A stretch of 64,000 bases of DNA from an uncultured bacterium (GTDB lineage Bacteria > Cyanobacteriota > Vampirovibrionia > Gastranaerophilales > Gastranaerophilaceae), in NCBI GenBank assembly GCA_949296245.1, contig CASFNW010000010.1, positions 1 to 64,000 on the forward strand, read 5' to 3'. Made by a program: the position numbers and the translations under genes. Of this stretch, positions 35,502 through 45,956 are shown piece after piece (within the stretch, counting starts at the first letter, position 1; every line of letters begins with the position of its first letter). The notes under the pieces were generated by a model. The model was not told the origin of the DNA. It worked only from the letters and a program-made list of their open reading frames with translations, and did not search any database.

Positions 35502-35971
35502 ACAAAAAACTTAAAATAACACTTATTTCTTTATCTATACTTTTATTAGTTGGTCTTGTTTCGGCGGCAAGTTTTGCACTGATGCCAAAAGCAAGCCACA
35601 AACCTTCTGATTATGACCTTGGTGTGACTTACGAGCAGGCGTCCAGGGAGGACAAGCCGATTATCGGCGTCTTTTATGTTGATTGGTGCACCTATTGCCA
35701 GAGATTTATGCCAAAACTCGATAAGGTCAGAAACATAAATAAAAATGATTTAAATGTTGTTTTAATCAATGTCGATGACCCGCAAAACGCTAAAATAGCG
35801 GAAGAATACAGAATTTCCGGTTATCCTACGGTTTATATAATGGATCCAAAGTATGACAACAGAGTGCATATAGACAGTGCATATTTGGATTCTGTAACCT
35901 CTTTAAACAAAGAAGTTCAAAGGTATTTAAATTTTAGAAAATTAATAAAAAAAGGTGAATCATGCAAATAA
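35498..35971 (+). CDS. Membrane-anchored thioredoxin-like protein
   Basis: A 157-residue protein from a TTG start that overlaps the glgC stop. One N-terminal transmembrane or signal segment (LISLSILLLVGLVSAASFAL), then a thioredoxin fold with active site VDWCTYCQRF (CxxC) and cis-Pro loop ISGYPTVYIM. It faces the periplasm and probably reduces or shuffles disulfides. It overlaps the following pilin gene by 10 bp, and its place ahead of two pilins suggests a part in pilin folding (inference). Confidence 0.8.
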   Translation: MNKKLKITLISLSILLLVGLVSAASFALMPKASHKPSDYDLGVTYEQASREDKPIIGVFYVDWCTYCQRFMPKLDKVRNINKNDLNVVLINVDDPQNAKIAEEYRISGYPTVYIMDPKYDNRVHIDSAYLDSVTSLNKEVQRYLNFRKLIKKGESCK

Positions 35972-36567
35972 AATTTTTAAAAGCGGTTACTCTTGTTGAA
36001 TTACTCGTTGTACTTACGATTCTTGGTGTTGTGGCTGCGCTTACCATACCGGGATTGAGTAAACATGCTCAAAAAACAGAGTATGCAAAGCTGGCACAGA
36101 AGGGGTATATTGCGCTTGAACAGGGAATTGATTTGATAGAAATAAATACAGGGGAATCAATTAGTAAAATTGCGAACAAAAATGTTGCTAGTTTATTGAT
36201 TTCGAATTATATATCAAAATATCATACATCAGCTTTATATTGTAATTCGCTTAAAACAAAAACAGAATGTTTTGCTGGATATAGGGAATTTAAAAGTGAA
36301 TCTGCAACGACGCCTACAGTTAGATCAATGATGTTGCCAAGTGGGATTGTTATAGCCGGAAAAAACAGCGGACCGCCTGCAAGATTTTATATAGATGTTA
36401 ATGGCTTATCAGAGCCGAATATGGAAGGCGTTGATGTATTTATTTTTGACTTAGATATGTTCAATGCTAAATGTGAAACAGACAGGACTAATGGGTCTTA
36501 TAAACTCTGCCCTTTTGGCCATGCCAAAAATTTAATGGAAGACAACTGGACAATAACATACTGGTAA
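35962..36567 (+). CDS. Type IV pilin / pseudopilin-like protein
   Basis: A 201-residue prepilin. Short basic leader, then AVTLVELLVVLTILGVVAAL, a pilin N-terminal helix with the +5 Glu. The residue before the cleavage site appears to be Ala instead of Gly (LKA|VTLVE). The globular part has four cysteines (ALYCNSLKTKTECF; DMFNAKCETDR; YKLCPFG), compatible with two disulfides, fitting the thioredoxin-like gene just upstream. Upstream overlap with that gene suggests coupling. Probably a minor pilin or secretion pseudopilin. Confidence 0.78.
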   Translation: MQIKFLKAVTLVELLVVLTILGVVAALTIPGLSKHAQKTEYAKLAQKGYIALEQGIDLIEINTGESISKIANKNVASLLISNYISKYHTSALYCNSLKTKTECFAGYREFKSESATTPTVRSMMLPSGIVIAGKNSGPPARFYIDVNGLSEPNMEGVDVFIFDLDMFNAKCETDRTNGSYKLCPFGHAKNLMEDNWTITYW

Positions 36568-36584
36568 TGTAGAAAGGTTTTATA

Positions 36585-37106
36585 ATGTTTTTTAAAAAAT
36601 TAAAAGCAATTTCATATGTAGAAGTTTTACTCACTCTTGTTATAGTCGGTGTTATTTCTTCTCTTGCTATTCCTGCATTAAAAAAATATTCACAAAGAGA
36701 AGAACTCGGCAGGCAGGCTCAAAAAGCTTACCTGACTTTAAATGAGGCAATGGATATGTCTATTATTGACAACGGTCCTGCTTATAAATGGAAACATACT
36801 AATATTTCGAACTCTTTTAATAAATACCTTGTTCCCTATTTAAAAGTTGCCAGAACAATTTCTACTTCTCAAGTATTAACAAAAGATAATATGAAGTTTA
36901 GCAGTTACACTGCGCAGATATCCCCAAAGGTAGTTCTTAATGTTACTGTCGATGTAAATGGTGATAAAGGTCCAAATAAATCAGGCAAGGATATTTTTAC
37001 TTTTGGTGTTGATTTTGCTGAAGGCAAAGTTACTCCAAATAATGATGTTACAAGAAAGTTGTTTGAAAACAACTGGAAATTCACTGACGAAATGTGGAAT
37101 AAATAG
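36585..37106 (+). CDS. Type IV pilin / pseudopilin-like protein
   Basis: A 173-residue prepilin with leader MFFKKLKA and helix ISYVEVLLTLVIVGVISSLA; the +5 Glu is present and the cleavage site again has Ala in place of Gly. Globular domain without cysteines. It lies 17 nt after the other pilin and ends with DNNWKF-like Asn/Trp motif (FENNWKFTD) that mirrors EDNWTITYW at the end of its neighbour, so the two are paralogues. Probably one pilus or secretion operon with the thioredoxin-like gene. Confidence 0.76.
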   Translation: MFFKKLKAISYVEVLLTLVIVGVISSLAIPALKKYSQREELGRQAQKAYLTLNEAMDMSIIDNGPAYKWKHTNISNSFNKYLVPYLKVARTISTSQVLTKDNMKFSSYTAQISPKVVLNVTVDVNGDKGPNKSGKDIFTFGVDFAEGKVTPNNDVTRKLFENNWKFTDEMWNK

Positions 37107-37216
37107 CTGTTTTATGTATAATTATCCTCCTCTTGTACTATTGTAAAATAATTGCCATAGTATAAAATTGTTGTTATGCTAACAATCATAGTTGCACATC
37201 ACGAGGATTAATTATA

Positions 37217-38383
37217 ATGAATAAGAAAAAATTAATATGGATAATAGTTGCTGCCTTGATTATTGTCCCTGTTGTTTTTAATAAAGTTGCTGGTTATATT
37301 GCAGGAAAAATTGCTGCAGAACAAAGCAAAAGGCCTACACCTGTTGATGTTGAATATGTTACAACAAAAGAAGTCTATCCAAGAAATGAATCAGTAGGCC
37401 GTATTGAGGCGAAATATTCAGTTGATGTCGTTGCAAGAATAAACGGCTGGCTGCAGAAAAGCTACTTTAAAGAAGGTGCTTACGTAAAAAAAGGCCAGAC
37501 TTTGTTTTTGATACAGCCCAACGAATATATAATTGCTGTACAGCAGGCAGAAGCAGCAGTAAGACAGGCACAGGCTGCTCTTATAAATGCGCAGAAAGAA
37601 CTTGTTAGAGCTCAAGAACTTGTGAAAAATGACTTTGTAAGTAAGTCTTACTATGATCAGGCTCTTGCAACAAGAGACCAAAACAGAGCAACTCTTGATG
37701 TAAATAAAGCAAACCTTGCCGCTGCAAAACTTAATTTGAGCTATACAAAGATAGCATCACCTGTAGACGGAAAAGTCGGTAAAATTCTTATTACGGAAGG
37801 TAACCTTGTAAATCCTCAGTCGGGAGCACTTACAAGAATTGTATCCGTAAGCCCTATTTATGCATATTTTAACGTAAAAAGTGAAGATTATCTCAGGTAT
37901 ATGAAAAGAAGGCTTGTTCTTCAAAAAGGCAGTATTCCCGGGACAGATGTAATAATAAAACTTTCTGACGGAACTGAATACAAAGAAAAAGGTGTATTAG
38001 AGTTTGTAAACAATACGGTTGACCCTACAGCAGGTACTATAGCTATGCGTGCTGTGTTCCAAAACAAAGACCATCTTTTGGTTCCGGGTGATTTTATCAA
38101 TGTTATTGCTGTTGCTAAGAAGCCGGTTAAAGTTGTTGTTGTTCCTCAGATTGCAGTTTCTGACAGTACCGACGGTACTTATGTATGGGTAGTTAATGAC
38201 AAAAGTCAGGCTGAACAGAAATTTGTAAAAATTTCCAATCAGGTAGATGACAAATGGGTTGTTGATGAAGGTTTACAGCCCGGAGAAAGGGTTATTACAA
38301 AAGGTTTTCAAAGGCTCAGAAACGGGGCTAATGTAGTTGTTGATAAAGATGCAGCAGATAAAGCAGCTAAGGAAAATAAATAA
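37217..38383 (+). CDS. RND efflux periplasmic adaptor (AcrA/MexA family)
   Basis: A 388-residue membrane-fusion protein. N-terminal anchor (LIWIIVAALIIVPVVF). Lipoyl halves flank a coiled-coil hairpin: VARINGWLQKSYFKEGAYVKK and YTKIASPVDGKVGKI enclose an Ala/Gln-rich helical section. It bridges the RND pump and outer-membrane channel. First gene of adaptor-pump-channel operon. Upstream, TTGTTA-TGC-TAACAA at 37171-37185 is a small palindrome that might be an operator. Confidence 0.88.
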   Translation: MNKKKLIWIIVAALIIVPVVFNKVAGYIAGKIAAEQSKRPTPVDVEYVTTKEVYPRNESVGRIEAKYSVDVVARINGWLQKSYFKEGAYVKKGQTLFLIQPNEYIIAVQQAEAAVRQAQAALINAQKELVRAQELVKNDFVSKSYYDQALATRDQNRATLDVNKANLAAAKLNLSYTKIASPVDGKVGKILITEGNLVNPQSGALTRIVSVSPIYAYFNVKSEDYLRYMKRRLVLQKGSIPGTDVIIKLSDGTEYKEKGVLEFVNNTVDPTAGTIAMRAVFQNKDHLLVPGDFINVIAVAKKPVKVVVVPQIAVSDSTDGTYVWVVNDKSQAEQKFVKISNQVDDKWVVDEGLQPGERVITKGFQRLRNGANVVVDKDAADKAAKENK

Positions 38384-38386
38384 TAG

Positions 38387-41300
38387 ATGGAAAATAATCA
38401 AGATAAACAAAACAACAAAGATTTATATTTCTTTATTAAAAAGCCGAGATTTGCAATTGTAATATCCATATTCATCACACTTGTCGGCTTTATTGCCATG
38501 ACAGGGCTAAAACTTGAAAAATATCCAGACATTACACCGCCGCAGATTACAGTCAGTGCTTCATACCCCGGTGCCAGTGCAGATGTTGTGGAATCTTCCG
38601 TTGCATCTTTGCTGGAGTCTCAGATTAACGGTGTTGAAGACATGATTTATATGATTTCAACCAGTTCTGATGAATCCTACAGGCTTCAAATATATTTTAA
38701 AGTAGGCTCTGACAGAAACATTGACCTTGTAAATGTACAAAACAGAATTCAGCAGATAGAACCGAAACTGCCGGAGGATGTAAGAAGACTCGGTGTAACA
38801 GCCAAACAACAGGTATCAGGCGCGGGTGTTGCTATTTTGAATCTGGCGTCTACTGACGGCAGATATTCGCAGCTTGATGTTACAAACTATGCTTCTATTT
38901 ATATTAAAGATGAAATTGCACGTTTACCGGGTGTCGGTGAAGTAGGTGTTTACGGTGCCGGCAACTATTCTATGAGAATCTGGCTTGATACTGAAAAAAT
39001 GGCTAATCTAAATGTTTCAGTATCAGAAGTTCAAAAAGCTATTACAACACAAAACGTACAGGTTTCAGCCGGTGCACTGGGACAGGAGCCGGGGCCTGAC
39101 AAACAAAGATTTCAGATTACTTTGAGAACCAAAGGCAGACTTTTAGAACCTGCTGAATTTGAAGATATTATTGTCCGTTCAAATCAGGACGGCTCAAGTA
39201 TAAGAATAAAAGATATCGCAAGAGTTGAACTCGGTTCTGAGACATATTCAAGAAACGGTAAAGTTGACGGAAAACCTGCTGCATTGATGCAGATTATCCA
39301 GATTCCGGGTGCAAATGCTATTGAAATTGTAAACGCAGTTGAGAAAAAAATGGCAGAGGTTTCAAAAACGCTGCCTGACGGTATGGAACTGGCAATGGTG
39401 CATGATGATACTCTGTTTATCAGAGAGTCAATGTCAGAGGTTGTTAAGACGATTATAGAAACATCTATTATCGTTGTTGCTATCATCTTTATTTTCTTAG
39501 GCGACCCGAGAGCCACTCTGGTACCTTTGATTGCGATTCCGGTATCTTTGATTGGTACTTTTGCTGCATTACCAATGTTTGATATGTCGATTAACCTGTT
39601 GACTCTGTTTGCAATGGTACTGGCGGTTGCGACCGTAGTTGATGATGCTATTGTTGTAATTGAAAACGTAAAAAGGCACTTGGAGGACGGAAAATCTCCT
39701 GTTGAGGCTACGCAGATTACAATGCAGGAAATAGGCGGCGCTCTGGTTTCAATGGCACTTGTATTGATGGCTGTATTTGTTCCGGTCAGCTTTATGCCGG
39801 GGTTATCCGGTCTGATGTACAAACAGTTTGCGGTTTGTATTGCCGTATCAATTGCTTTGTCTGCTGTTTGTGCGCTTACTCTTTCTCCTGCCTTGTGTTC
39901 TATTATTTTAAGACATGAAGACCCGAATAGAAAGCCGTCTAACAAAATTTCGGCAGCTATAAAATGGGTATTTACTGAATTTAACGTTTATTTCCAGAAA
40001 CTGACGGATATTTATATACATTATGTAGAAAAATTTGTACATAACCAGAAGCTTACACTTGCTGTATTTGCCGGCATTATCATTTTGATGTTAGCTTTGT
40101 TTAAAATTATTCCGACAGGCTTTATTCCGGATGAGGATCAGGCTGTATTGATGGCGCAGGTCAGCTTGCCTGCAGGTGCTTCTATAGCCAGAACAACTGA
40201 AGTTACAGAAATGCTTGATGAAATTCTCCAAAAAACAGAAGGTGTTGAGGGCAGACTGGTGTTTGTAGGTATGGGGCCGTCAAACGAGGCATTTCTGGTA
40301 ATCAGATTAGACGAGTGGAGCAAACGTGAGTTTAATATATTCCAGAAAATAGTAAGAAAAATTCAGGGCAAAGAAACAGATTTGTCTGCAAATGCAATTC
40401 TGGGAAGAATAAGAGGTGAATTTGCACAGATAAAAGAAGCACAAATCGGTGTGTTCTCTCCTCCTGCTATCACTGGTATGAGTATGCTGGGCGGTTTTGA
40501 GTTCCAGATGCTTTCAAAAGCTGAGTATACACCGCAGGAAATGCAGCAGTATGCAAATATGCTTATGCTTGCGGCTAATCAGGATAAGAGATTGTCTAAC
40601 GTTTATACCCAGTATCAGGCAAATATGCTCCAGTATATTGTGGATATTGATTATCATAAAGCTCTGGCTCAGGGCATTGACCTGCAGGAACTTTACAGCA
40701 CGCTGTCATCAACTCTCGGTACATACTATGTAAACGACTTTAATAAACTGGGTCGTGTATTCAGAGTTCAGATGCAGGCCGAGCAGAGATTCAGACGCCA
40801 CGCAGATGACCTGTCAGGTATTTATGTTAAAAACAGTTCCGGTGTAATGGTTCCGATTACAACAGTTGTTTCTTTGAGACAAACAGTTGGTGCAGGATCT
40901 ATTACCAGATATAACCAGTACACAAGTGTACAATTCTCAGGTCAGCCGGCTTCAGGCAGAAGTTCCGGTGAAGCAATGAAAGCTATGGAAGAAGTTGCAA
41001 CAAAAACGTTGCCTAAAGATATGGGCTATGAGTGGTCAGGTACATCAAAACAGGAAATAGAATCCGGCGGTCAGACCACTACGATTATTGCTCTTGCTTT
41101 GACTTTCGTATATCTGTTCCTTGTAGCATTGTATGAAAGCTGGTCAATTCCGTTTGCGGTGCTTTTAATCTGTCCTCTTGCAGCAGCAGGTGCGTTATTA
41201 TTCCAGTTAATAATGGGTCAGGCATTTGACCTTTATTCTCAGGTCGGTATGATTATGCTTATCGGTCTTGCTGCTAAACAGGCTATCTTGATTGTAGAGT

Positions 41301-41611
41301 TTGCGAAGGTTTTGCACGAAGAAAACGGTATGTCTATCGAAGATGCTGCTGTTGAAGCTTCGAGGATAAGGTTCAGGGCGATTATGATGACGGTAGTTGC
41401 GTTTGTTATAGGTATGCTTCCATTGATTCTTGCTCACGGCGCCGGTGCGTCTTCAAGAATTTCAGTAGGTTCTACTGTATTCGGCGGTATGCTTGCTGCA
41501 GGTACAATTGGTACTGTTATGACGCCTGCTTTCTATGTAATTATTCAGCATCTTGTTGATAAAGTTATGAATAAAAAGAAACACGACAATCTTGAAAAGG
41601 GTGAAAATTGA
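38387..41611 (+). CDS. RND-family efflux transporter (HAE1 type)
   Basis: A 1074-residue proton-driven pump. The 12-helix, two-large-loop layout is complete. Family marks: [60 protein letters not shown] (proton-relay Asp pair in TM4), [31 protein letters not shown] and [19 protein letters not shown]. It begins 3 nt after the adaptor gene. It probably exports hydrophobic drugs, bile acids or detergents; the substrate is not readable from sequence. Confidence 0.93.
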   Translation: MENNQDKQNNKDLYFFIKKPRFAIVISIFITLVGFIAMTGLKLEKYPDITPPQITVSASYPGASADVVESSVASLLESQINGVEDMIYMISTSSDESYRLQIYFKVGSDRNIDLVNVQNRIQQIEPKLPEDVRRLGVTAKQQVSGAGVAILNLASTDGRYSQLDVTNYASIYIKDEIARLPGVGEVGVYGAGNYSMRIWLDTEKMANLNVSVSEVQKAITTQNVQVSAGALGQEPGPDKQRFQITLRTKGRLLEPAEFEDIIVRSNQDGSSIRIKDIARVELGSETYSRNGKVDGKPAALMQIIQIPGANAIEIVNAVEKKMAEVSKTLPDGMELAMVHDDTLFIRESMSEVVKTIIETSIIVVAIIFIFLGDPRATLVPLIAIPVSLIGTFAALPMFDMSINLLTLFAMVLAVATVVDDAIVVIENVKRHLEDGKSPVEATQITMQEIGGALVSMALVLMAVFVPVSFMPGLSGLMYKQFAVCIAVSIALSAVCALTLSPALCSIILRHEDPNRKPSNKISAAIKWVFTEFNVYFQKLTDIYIHYVEKFVHNQKLTLAVFAGIIILMLALFKIIPTGFIPDEDQAVLMAQVSLPAGASIARTTEVTEMLDEILQKTEGVEGRLVFVGMGPSNEAFLVIRLDEWSKREFNIFQKIVRKIQGKETDLSANAILGRIRGEFAQIKEAQIGVFSPPAITGMSMLGGFEFQMLSKAEYTPQEMQQYANMLMLAANQDKRLSNVYTQYQANMLQYIVDIDYHKALAQGIDLQELYSTLSSTLGTYYVNDFNKLGRVFRVQMQAEQRFRRHADDLSGIYVKNSSGVMVPITTVVSLRQTVGAGSITRYNQYTSVQFSGQPASGRSSGEAMKAMEEVATKTLPKDMGYEWSGTSKQEIESGGQTTTIIALALTFVYLFLVALYESWSIPFAVLLICPLAAAGALLFQLIMGQAFDLYSQVGMIMLIGLAAKQAILIVEFAKVLHEENGMSIEDAAVEASRIRFRAIMMTVVAFVIGMLPLILAHGAGASSRISVGSTVFGGMLAAGTIGTVMTPAFYVIIQHLVDKVMNKKKHDNLEKGEN

Positions 41612-41649
41612 AACAATAATGTTATAAACCCGCAAAAATTGAGGAAAAA

Positions 41650-43863
41650 ATGAAAAAGATAATAAGGACATTAATAATAACATTCGTAATTTCAGGGCTT
41701 TTATCCTTAAACTGTGAATATGCCCTGTCTATGAATTTGAACATCTTTAAAAAGCAAACAGATGCCACAGAAACAAAAAAATCAAAAACTCCTCAAACCG
41801 AAAAGAAATCTTCTGCGGATAATAAGCAAGCTGTTAACAATACTTCAAATAATGTGAAACAGGTGATTACAAAAAAAACTGAAACTGTTAAACAAACAAA
41901 AACAGAAAAAACAGTACATAAGAAAGTACAAAAAACTATAAAATCAAATAAAACAGAACAAAAAAATACCAAAATAGCTCAGAACAATACTTCTAAAACA
42001 AATGTAAAACAACCGCCGCAAAAGTCTGAAGTAAAAAAAACAGAACCTGCGAAAAATACAGCTTCTCAACAACAGGCAGGTACAGACACTGTAAAAAAGT
42101 CAGGTAATGATACGCCGACAAAAGCAAATGAAAAGCCTGCCGTAAATACAAAACAAAATACTCAGGCAACACAGCAGGAAAATAAACAGCCTGAACAAAA
42201 GGCAGATGCTGCAGTAAACAAAGACAATAAAGTTCAGCAGGAACAGAAGTCTGTAAAATCTAATGAGACTAAAAAGGCAAAAGAAGACAAGAAATCTAAA
42301 ACCACAAAAAAATCTAAAAATGATAAAAAGTCTAAAAAAGCTAAGAAAGAAAAATATGACGATTCCGTTGTAACTGCAAAAACGCATGAAACACAGCCAT
42401 CTGTAAAAATAATTATAAAATCCGATAAAGGTAAGAAAAAAGTAAAAAATAATAACGAAAAACAGGTTTCAGAGAAAAAGAAAGTAAAAAATAAAAAATC
42501 AAAGAAAAATAAAAACGGTGCTAATGAGCCTAAAGAAAGAGAAATTATACTTAAGCAGCCGGCAGAAAAAACAGAAAATGTTCCGGAAGCAGATGTCTTT
42601 TCTTCCACAGCAGCTGTCGAAGGATCAGTTTCTACCACACGTATTATATCTGTAGATGATTGTGTAAAAATCGCTCTTGAAAATAACCCTTCGATTTTGT
42701 CACAGTTAATCAGTAAAGATATCTATAAAAACCAGATTGCTCAGGCTTGGTCAAACTATTTTCCTACATTGAATGCATCTGCAAGCTATTCAAGAAACGA
42801 TATGCTTGTTACAAACTTTAAATTTCCGATGCAAAAATATAATCAATGGTATACACCAAATATTGGCGTTAATCTTTTGATTTATGACTTTGGTAAAACA
42901 GGTGCTCAGGCAGGTATTGCAAAAAAGACCTACGAGGCATCACGTGAGACATTGCAATCAAGTATTAACGATGTTGTTTATCAGGTTAAAAATGCATACT
43001 ACAATCAGTTGTTTCTACAGCAGCAGGTTCAGGTTTATGAAGATTCCGTTTTGCAGTATCAAATACACCTTGAGCAGGCAAAGGCTTACTATGCAATAGG
43101 AAGTAAGGCTAAAATTGATGTTTCTACGGCTGAACTTAATTTAGATAATACAAAGCTTACTTTAGTTCAAGCAAAAAACGCTGTAGAAACAGGCTTTGCA
43201 CAGCTTACAAATGCAATGGGCGTTCCGGAATTTGAAAAGTTCGAGATACAAGACAGACTGGACAAAAGAAGATATGATATTTCTTTTAATGAATCATTAA
43301 AAATAGCCTGTGACCAGAATCCGACACTTATTGCAGCTAAAAAGAAGATGGAAGGTTCAAAACTTCTTGTAAAATCCGCTAAAGTTGCTTTCCTTCCTGA
43401 TATCACCGGATTCGGTTCTTATTTAAGAGGCGGCGGTGAACCAAGTAAAGATTACGGTTACCAAATCGGTGCACAGATTTCTTATACAAATCTAAACTTG
43501 CTTTTATTAAAACAGCGTGTTGATGAAGCTACTTTGACATACAAAAAAGATCAGGCCGATTATGAAACACAGCGCCAAAAATTGTATCTGGATGTAAAAC
43601 AGGCATATATACAGCTGAAAAACGCACAGGAATCCATACCTGTTGCCAGAGCTTCAATGAATGTTGCAAAAGAAAGATATGACCTGGCAGCCGGCAGATA
43701 CAAAGCAGGTCTCGGTGATGCTATCGAAATCAAAGACGCACAGATTACGTATCAAAATGCAAAACTTCAATTCTATAACACTCTTATGCAGTATCATATT
43801 TCAGCTGCAAACTTAGAACGTGTAATAGGTGCACCTCTTACAGCTACGGAAGTTAATTTGTAA
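41650..43863 (+). CDS. TolC-family outer-membrane channel with long Lys-rich insert
   Basis: A 737-residue protein, far longer than usual (about 430-500). Signal peptide at 1-28. Residues about 35-300 are low-complexity, dominated by Lys, Thr, Asn, Gln, Ser and Glu (KKSKTTKKSKNDKKSKKAKK is one stretch). The real TolC fold starts near 330 (SVDDCVKIALENNPSI) and contains its two repeats, ending LERVIGAPL. The insert should lie in the periplasm after signal cleavage and could span or bind the peptidoglycan or another negative polymer. It completes the RND tripartite pump. Confidence 0.85.
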   Translation: MKKIIRTLIITFVISGLLSLNCEYALSMNLNIFKKQTDATETKKSKTPQTEKKSSADNKQAVNNTSNNVKQVITKKTETVKQTKTEKTVHKKVQKTIKSNKTEQKNTKIAQNNTSKTNVKQPPQKSEVKKTEPAKNTASQQQAGTDTVKKSGNDTPTKANEKPAVNTKQNTQATQQENKQPEQKADAAVNKDNKVQQEQKSVKSNETKKAKEDKKSKTTKKSKNDKKSKKAKKEKYDDSVVTAKTHETQPSVKIIIKSDKGKKKVKNNNEKQVSEKKKVKNKKSKKNKNGANEPKEREIILKQPAEKTENVPEADVFSSTAAVEGSVSTTRIISVDDCVKIALENNPSILSQLISKDIYKNQIAQAWSNYFPTLNASASYSRNDMLVTNFKFPMQKYNQWYTPNIGVNLLIYDFGKTGAQAGIAKKTYEASRETLQSSINDVVYQVKNAYYNQLFLQQQVQVYEDSVLQYQIHLEQAKAYYAIGSKAKIDVSTAELNLDNTKLTLVQAKNAVETGFAQLTNAMGVPEFEKFEIQDRLDKRRYDISFNESLKIACDQNPTLIAAKKKMEGSKLLVKSAKVAFLPDITGFGSYLRGGGEPSKDYGYQIGAQISYTNLNLLLLKQRVDEATLTYKKDQADYETQRQKLYLDVKQAYIQLKNAQESIPVARASMNVAKERYDLAAGRYKAGLGDAIEIKDAQITYQNAKLQFYNTLMQYHISAANLERVIGAPLTATEVNL

Positions 43864-43877
43864 GAAACTACATATAT

Positions 43878-43906
43878 TTGCCATTTCGGGTTGATTTTGC
43901 CACAAT
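43878..43906 (+). promoter_or_regulatory. Leaderless-type promoter of spmA
   Basis: TTGCCA at 43878-43883, a 17-nt spacer, CACAAT at 43901-43906, six nucleotides (AAAATC), then the ATG at 43913. The geometry is identical to the gatD and acsD promoters. No Shine-Dalgarno. Confidence 0.6.
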
Positions 43907-43912
43907 AAAATC

Positions 43913-44548
43913 ATGAATTATATATGGTTTTTGATTATTCTAATATCAATAGTTTCTGCTGCATTTACGGGCAGAATTGAAGCTGTTGTAAATGCTGTTA
44001 TATCCGGAGCGCAAAAAGCTGTAGAAGTTGCTATTTATCTGGCAGGCATTATGGCTTTCTGGCTCGGTGTTATGAAAATTGCCGAAAAAGCAGGACTTGT
44101 TGCTTTTATTTCAAAACTTTTAGAGCCGGTTGCAAAAAAACTTTTTCCGGATGTCCCTAAAGATAATTCTGCAATAGGTGATATAGCAATGAATTTTACG
44201 GCAAACGCTTTCGGGCTTTCTAATGCAGCTACTCCGATAGGTATAGAAGCGATGAAAAAGCTGCAAAATTTGAATAAAGATAAGGATTCAGCTTCAAATG
44301 ATATGTGTACGCTTCTCGCTATGAATACAGCAGGCTGGCAGATTGTTCCGGCTACAGTTATAGCAGTACTGGCTGCGTGCGGAGAAAAAAATCCGGCGGT
44401 TATAATACTTCCAACCTTGATTGTTACAACAATAACTTTTGTGTTTGCAATAGTAATTGTAAAAGTATTGGAAAAAGTCTGGACTCCTCAAGAAATTATT
44501 GTTCATAAAAATATAAGCACTAAAGACGGAGAAAATGCCAATGATTAA
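43913..44548 (+). CDS. spmA: Spore maturation protein A-like membrane protein
   Basis: A 211-residue protein with about five hydrophobic helices and the nucleoside-recognition (Gate) fold: FWLGVMKIAEKAGLVAF, NFTANAFGLSNAATPIGI, and NTAGWQIVPATVIAVLA. SpmA/B are named from Bacillus spore core dehydration but occur widely in non-sporulating Gram-negatives, where the role is undefined. It overlaps spmB by 14 bp. Confidence 0.87.
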   Translation: MNYIWFLIILISIVSAAFTGRIEAVVNAVISGAQKAVEVAIYLAGIMAFWLGVMKIAEKAGLVAFISKLLEPVAKKLFPDVPKDNSAIGDIAMNFTANAFGLSNAATPIGIEAMKKLQNLNKDKDSASNDMCTLLAMNTAGWQIVPATVIAVLAACGEKNPAVIILPTLIVTTITFVFAIVIVKVLEKVWTPQEIIVHKNISTKDGENAND

Positions 44549-45077
44549 AACAGTTGTGTATAACATTTCCGTTTGGCTTATCCCTGTTCTGATTCTTGTC
44601 ACGCTTTTGTGGGGGCTTGTAAAAAGAATTCCAGTATATGAAGTATTTGTTGACGGAGCAAAAGACGGTTTAAAAGTGTCTGTAAATATTCTTCCGTATT
44701 TGCTGGCAATTATGGTTGCTGTTTCTATGCTGAGAGCCTCGGGAGCAATTGATATAGCTGCAAATCTTCTGTCTGGTGTACTTGATTATTTTAAAATACC
44801 AGTTGATATTCTGCCGGTTATGATTATCCGGTCTTTATCAGGGAGTGCGGTTTTGGGGCTGTTCTCGGAAATTGCTAATAACTACGGACCGGATTCTTAT
44901 GTGACCAAACTTGCCGCTATAATGGTAGGGAGTTCTGAGACAACTTTTTATGTACTTGCAGTATATTTTGGCTCAGTTGGTATAAAAAAATTCCGCCATG
45001 CTTTGTGTGCGGGTATTTTTGCTGATATAATCGGAATAATTACGGCAGTTGCAGTTGCTAGGTGGCTGTTTCTTTAA
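44535..45077 (+). CDS. spmB: Spore maturation protein B-like membrane protein
   Basis: A 180-residue partner of SpmA. Marks: VFVDGAKDGLKVSVNILPYLLA, IIRSLSGSAVLGLFSEI and GSSETTFYVLAVYFGSVGIK. Overlaps spmA by 14 bp, so the two are co-translated and probably form one complex in the inner membrane. No sporulation genes are seen in the window. Confidence 0.87.
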   Translation: MPMIKTVVYNISVWLIPVLILVTLLWGLVKRIPVYEVFVDGAKDGLKVSVNILPYLLAIMVAVSMLRASGAIDIAANLLSGVLDYFKIPVDILPVMIIRSLSGSAVLGLFSEIANNYGPDSYVTKLAAIMVGSSETTFYVLAVYFGSVGIKKFRHALCAGIFADIIGIITAVAVARWLFL

Positions 45078-45090
45078 TAAAGGATAGTTT

Positions 45091-45897
45091 ATGTGTAAGA
45101 AATTTTTATTATGTTTAATTATTACATCAGTATTTGTTTTGACAGGATGTACAAAAAAGCAGCAGGAAAAAGAAGATACTCTGACAGCAATTAAAAAAAG
45201 AGGAGAGCTGGTTGTCGGTGTAAAGTATGATTCTAAACCATTCGGTTTTGTTGAAAACGGCAAACTGCAGGGTTACGATATAGATATTGCTCACCTTATG
45301 GCAAAAAGAATACTCGGTAATGAAAGACTGGTTAGATTTGTCGAGGTAAATGCATCAAATCGTATTTCTAAACTCAATTCAGGCGAAGTAGATATGATAA
45401 TTGCTACAATGTCTGTGAACCCGAAACGAATGGAAGTTGTAGATTTTTCTCTACCTTATTATTATGTCGGTCAGGCTGTAATGATTAGAAAAGGTACTGC
45501 TATAAAAACAGTCGGTGATTTAAACGGCAGAAGGGTTATTATTGTACTCGGTACTACAGGTGAAAAGAATATAAGGTACTTTGCACCCGAAGTTATGCTG
45601 CAAGGGTATAAGACATATCAGGATGCTTTTAACGCCTTTTTAGACAGAAAAGCTGAGGCGATGACTTCTGATGACAGTATTCTGGCAGGTTTTGTTATGG
45701 ATCATCCGGAGTTTATGATTCTGCCTCAGAGATATTCTCAGGATGCTTATGCGATTGCGTTTAGAAAAGAACCCCAGAGTGCAGCTTTAAAAGCACAGGT
45801 AAATGCGGCAATAGCTGAACTTAGAAGAAAAGGACATCTGAACCATCTGAAATCTATATGGATGCCTGTTGCCAGCACAAATTTTAAGCAATCTTAG
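45091..45897 (+). CDS. Amino-acid-type solute-binding lipoprotein
   Basis: A 268-residue ABC-transporter family-3 binding protein. Lipoprotein signal with lipobox VLTGC at residues 16-20, so it is lipid-anchored. GELVVGVKYDSKPFGF, GKLQGYDIDIAHLMAKR, DMIIATMSVNPKRMEVVDFS are hallmarks of polar-amino-acid binders. No permease or ATPase follows; the next 455 nt are repeats. It lies 13 nt after spmB and may be in that operon. Ligand unknown. Confidence 0.87.
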   Translation: MCKKFLLCLIITSVFVLTGCTKKQQEKEDTLTAIKKRGELVVGVKYDSKPFGFVENGKLQGYDIDIAHLMAKRILGNERLVRFVEVNASNRISKLNSGEVDMIIATMSVNPKRMEVVDFSLPYYYVGQAVMIRKGTAIKTVGDLNGRRVIIVLGTTGEKNIRYFAPEVMLQGYKTYQDAFNAFLDRKAEAMTSDDSILAGFVMDHPEFMILPQRYSQDAYAIAFRKEPQSAALKAQVNAAIAELRRKGHLNHLKSIWMPVASTNFKQS

Positions 45898-45956
45898 GGG
45901 GCTAGGGTTCGCTGATATTTTCTGAATAAAAATAATATTATGTGAAAAACAATATG

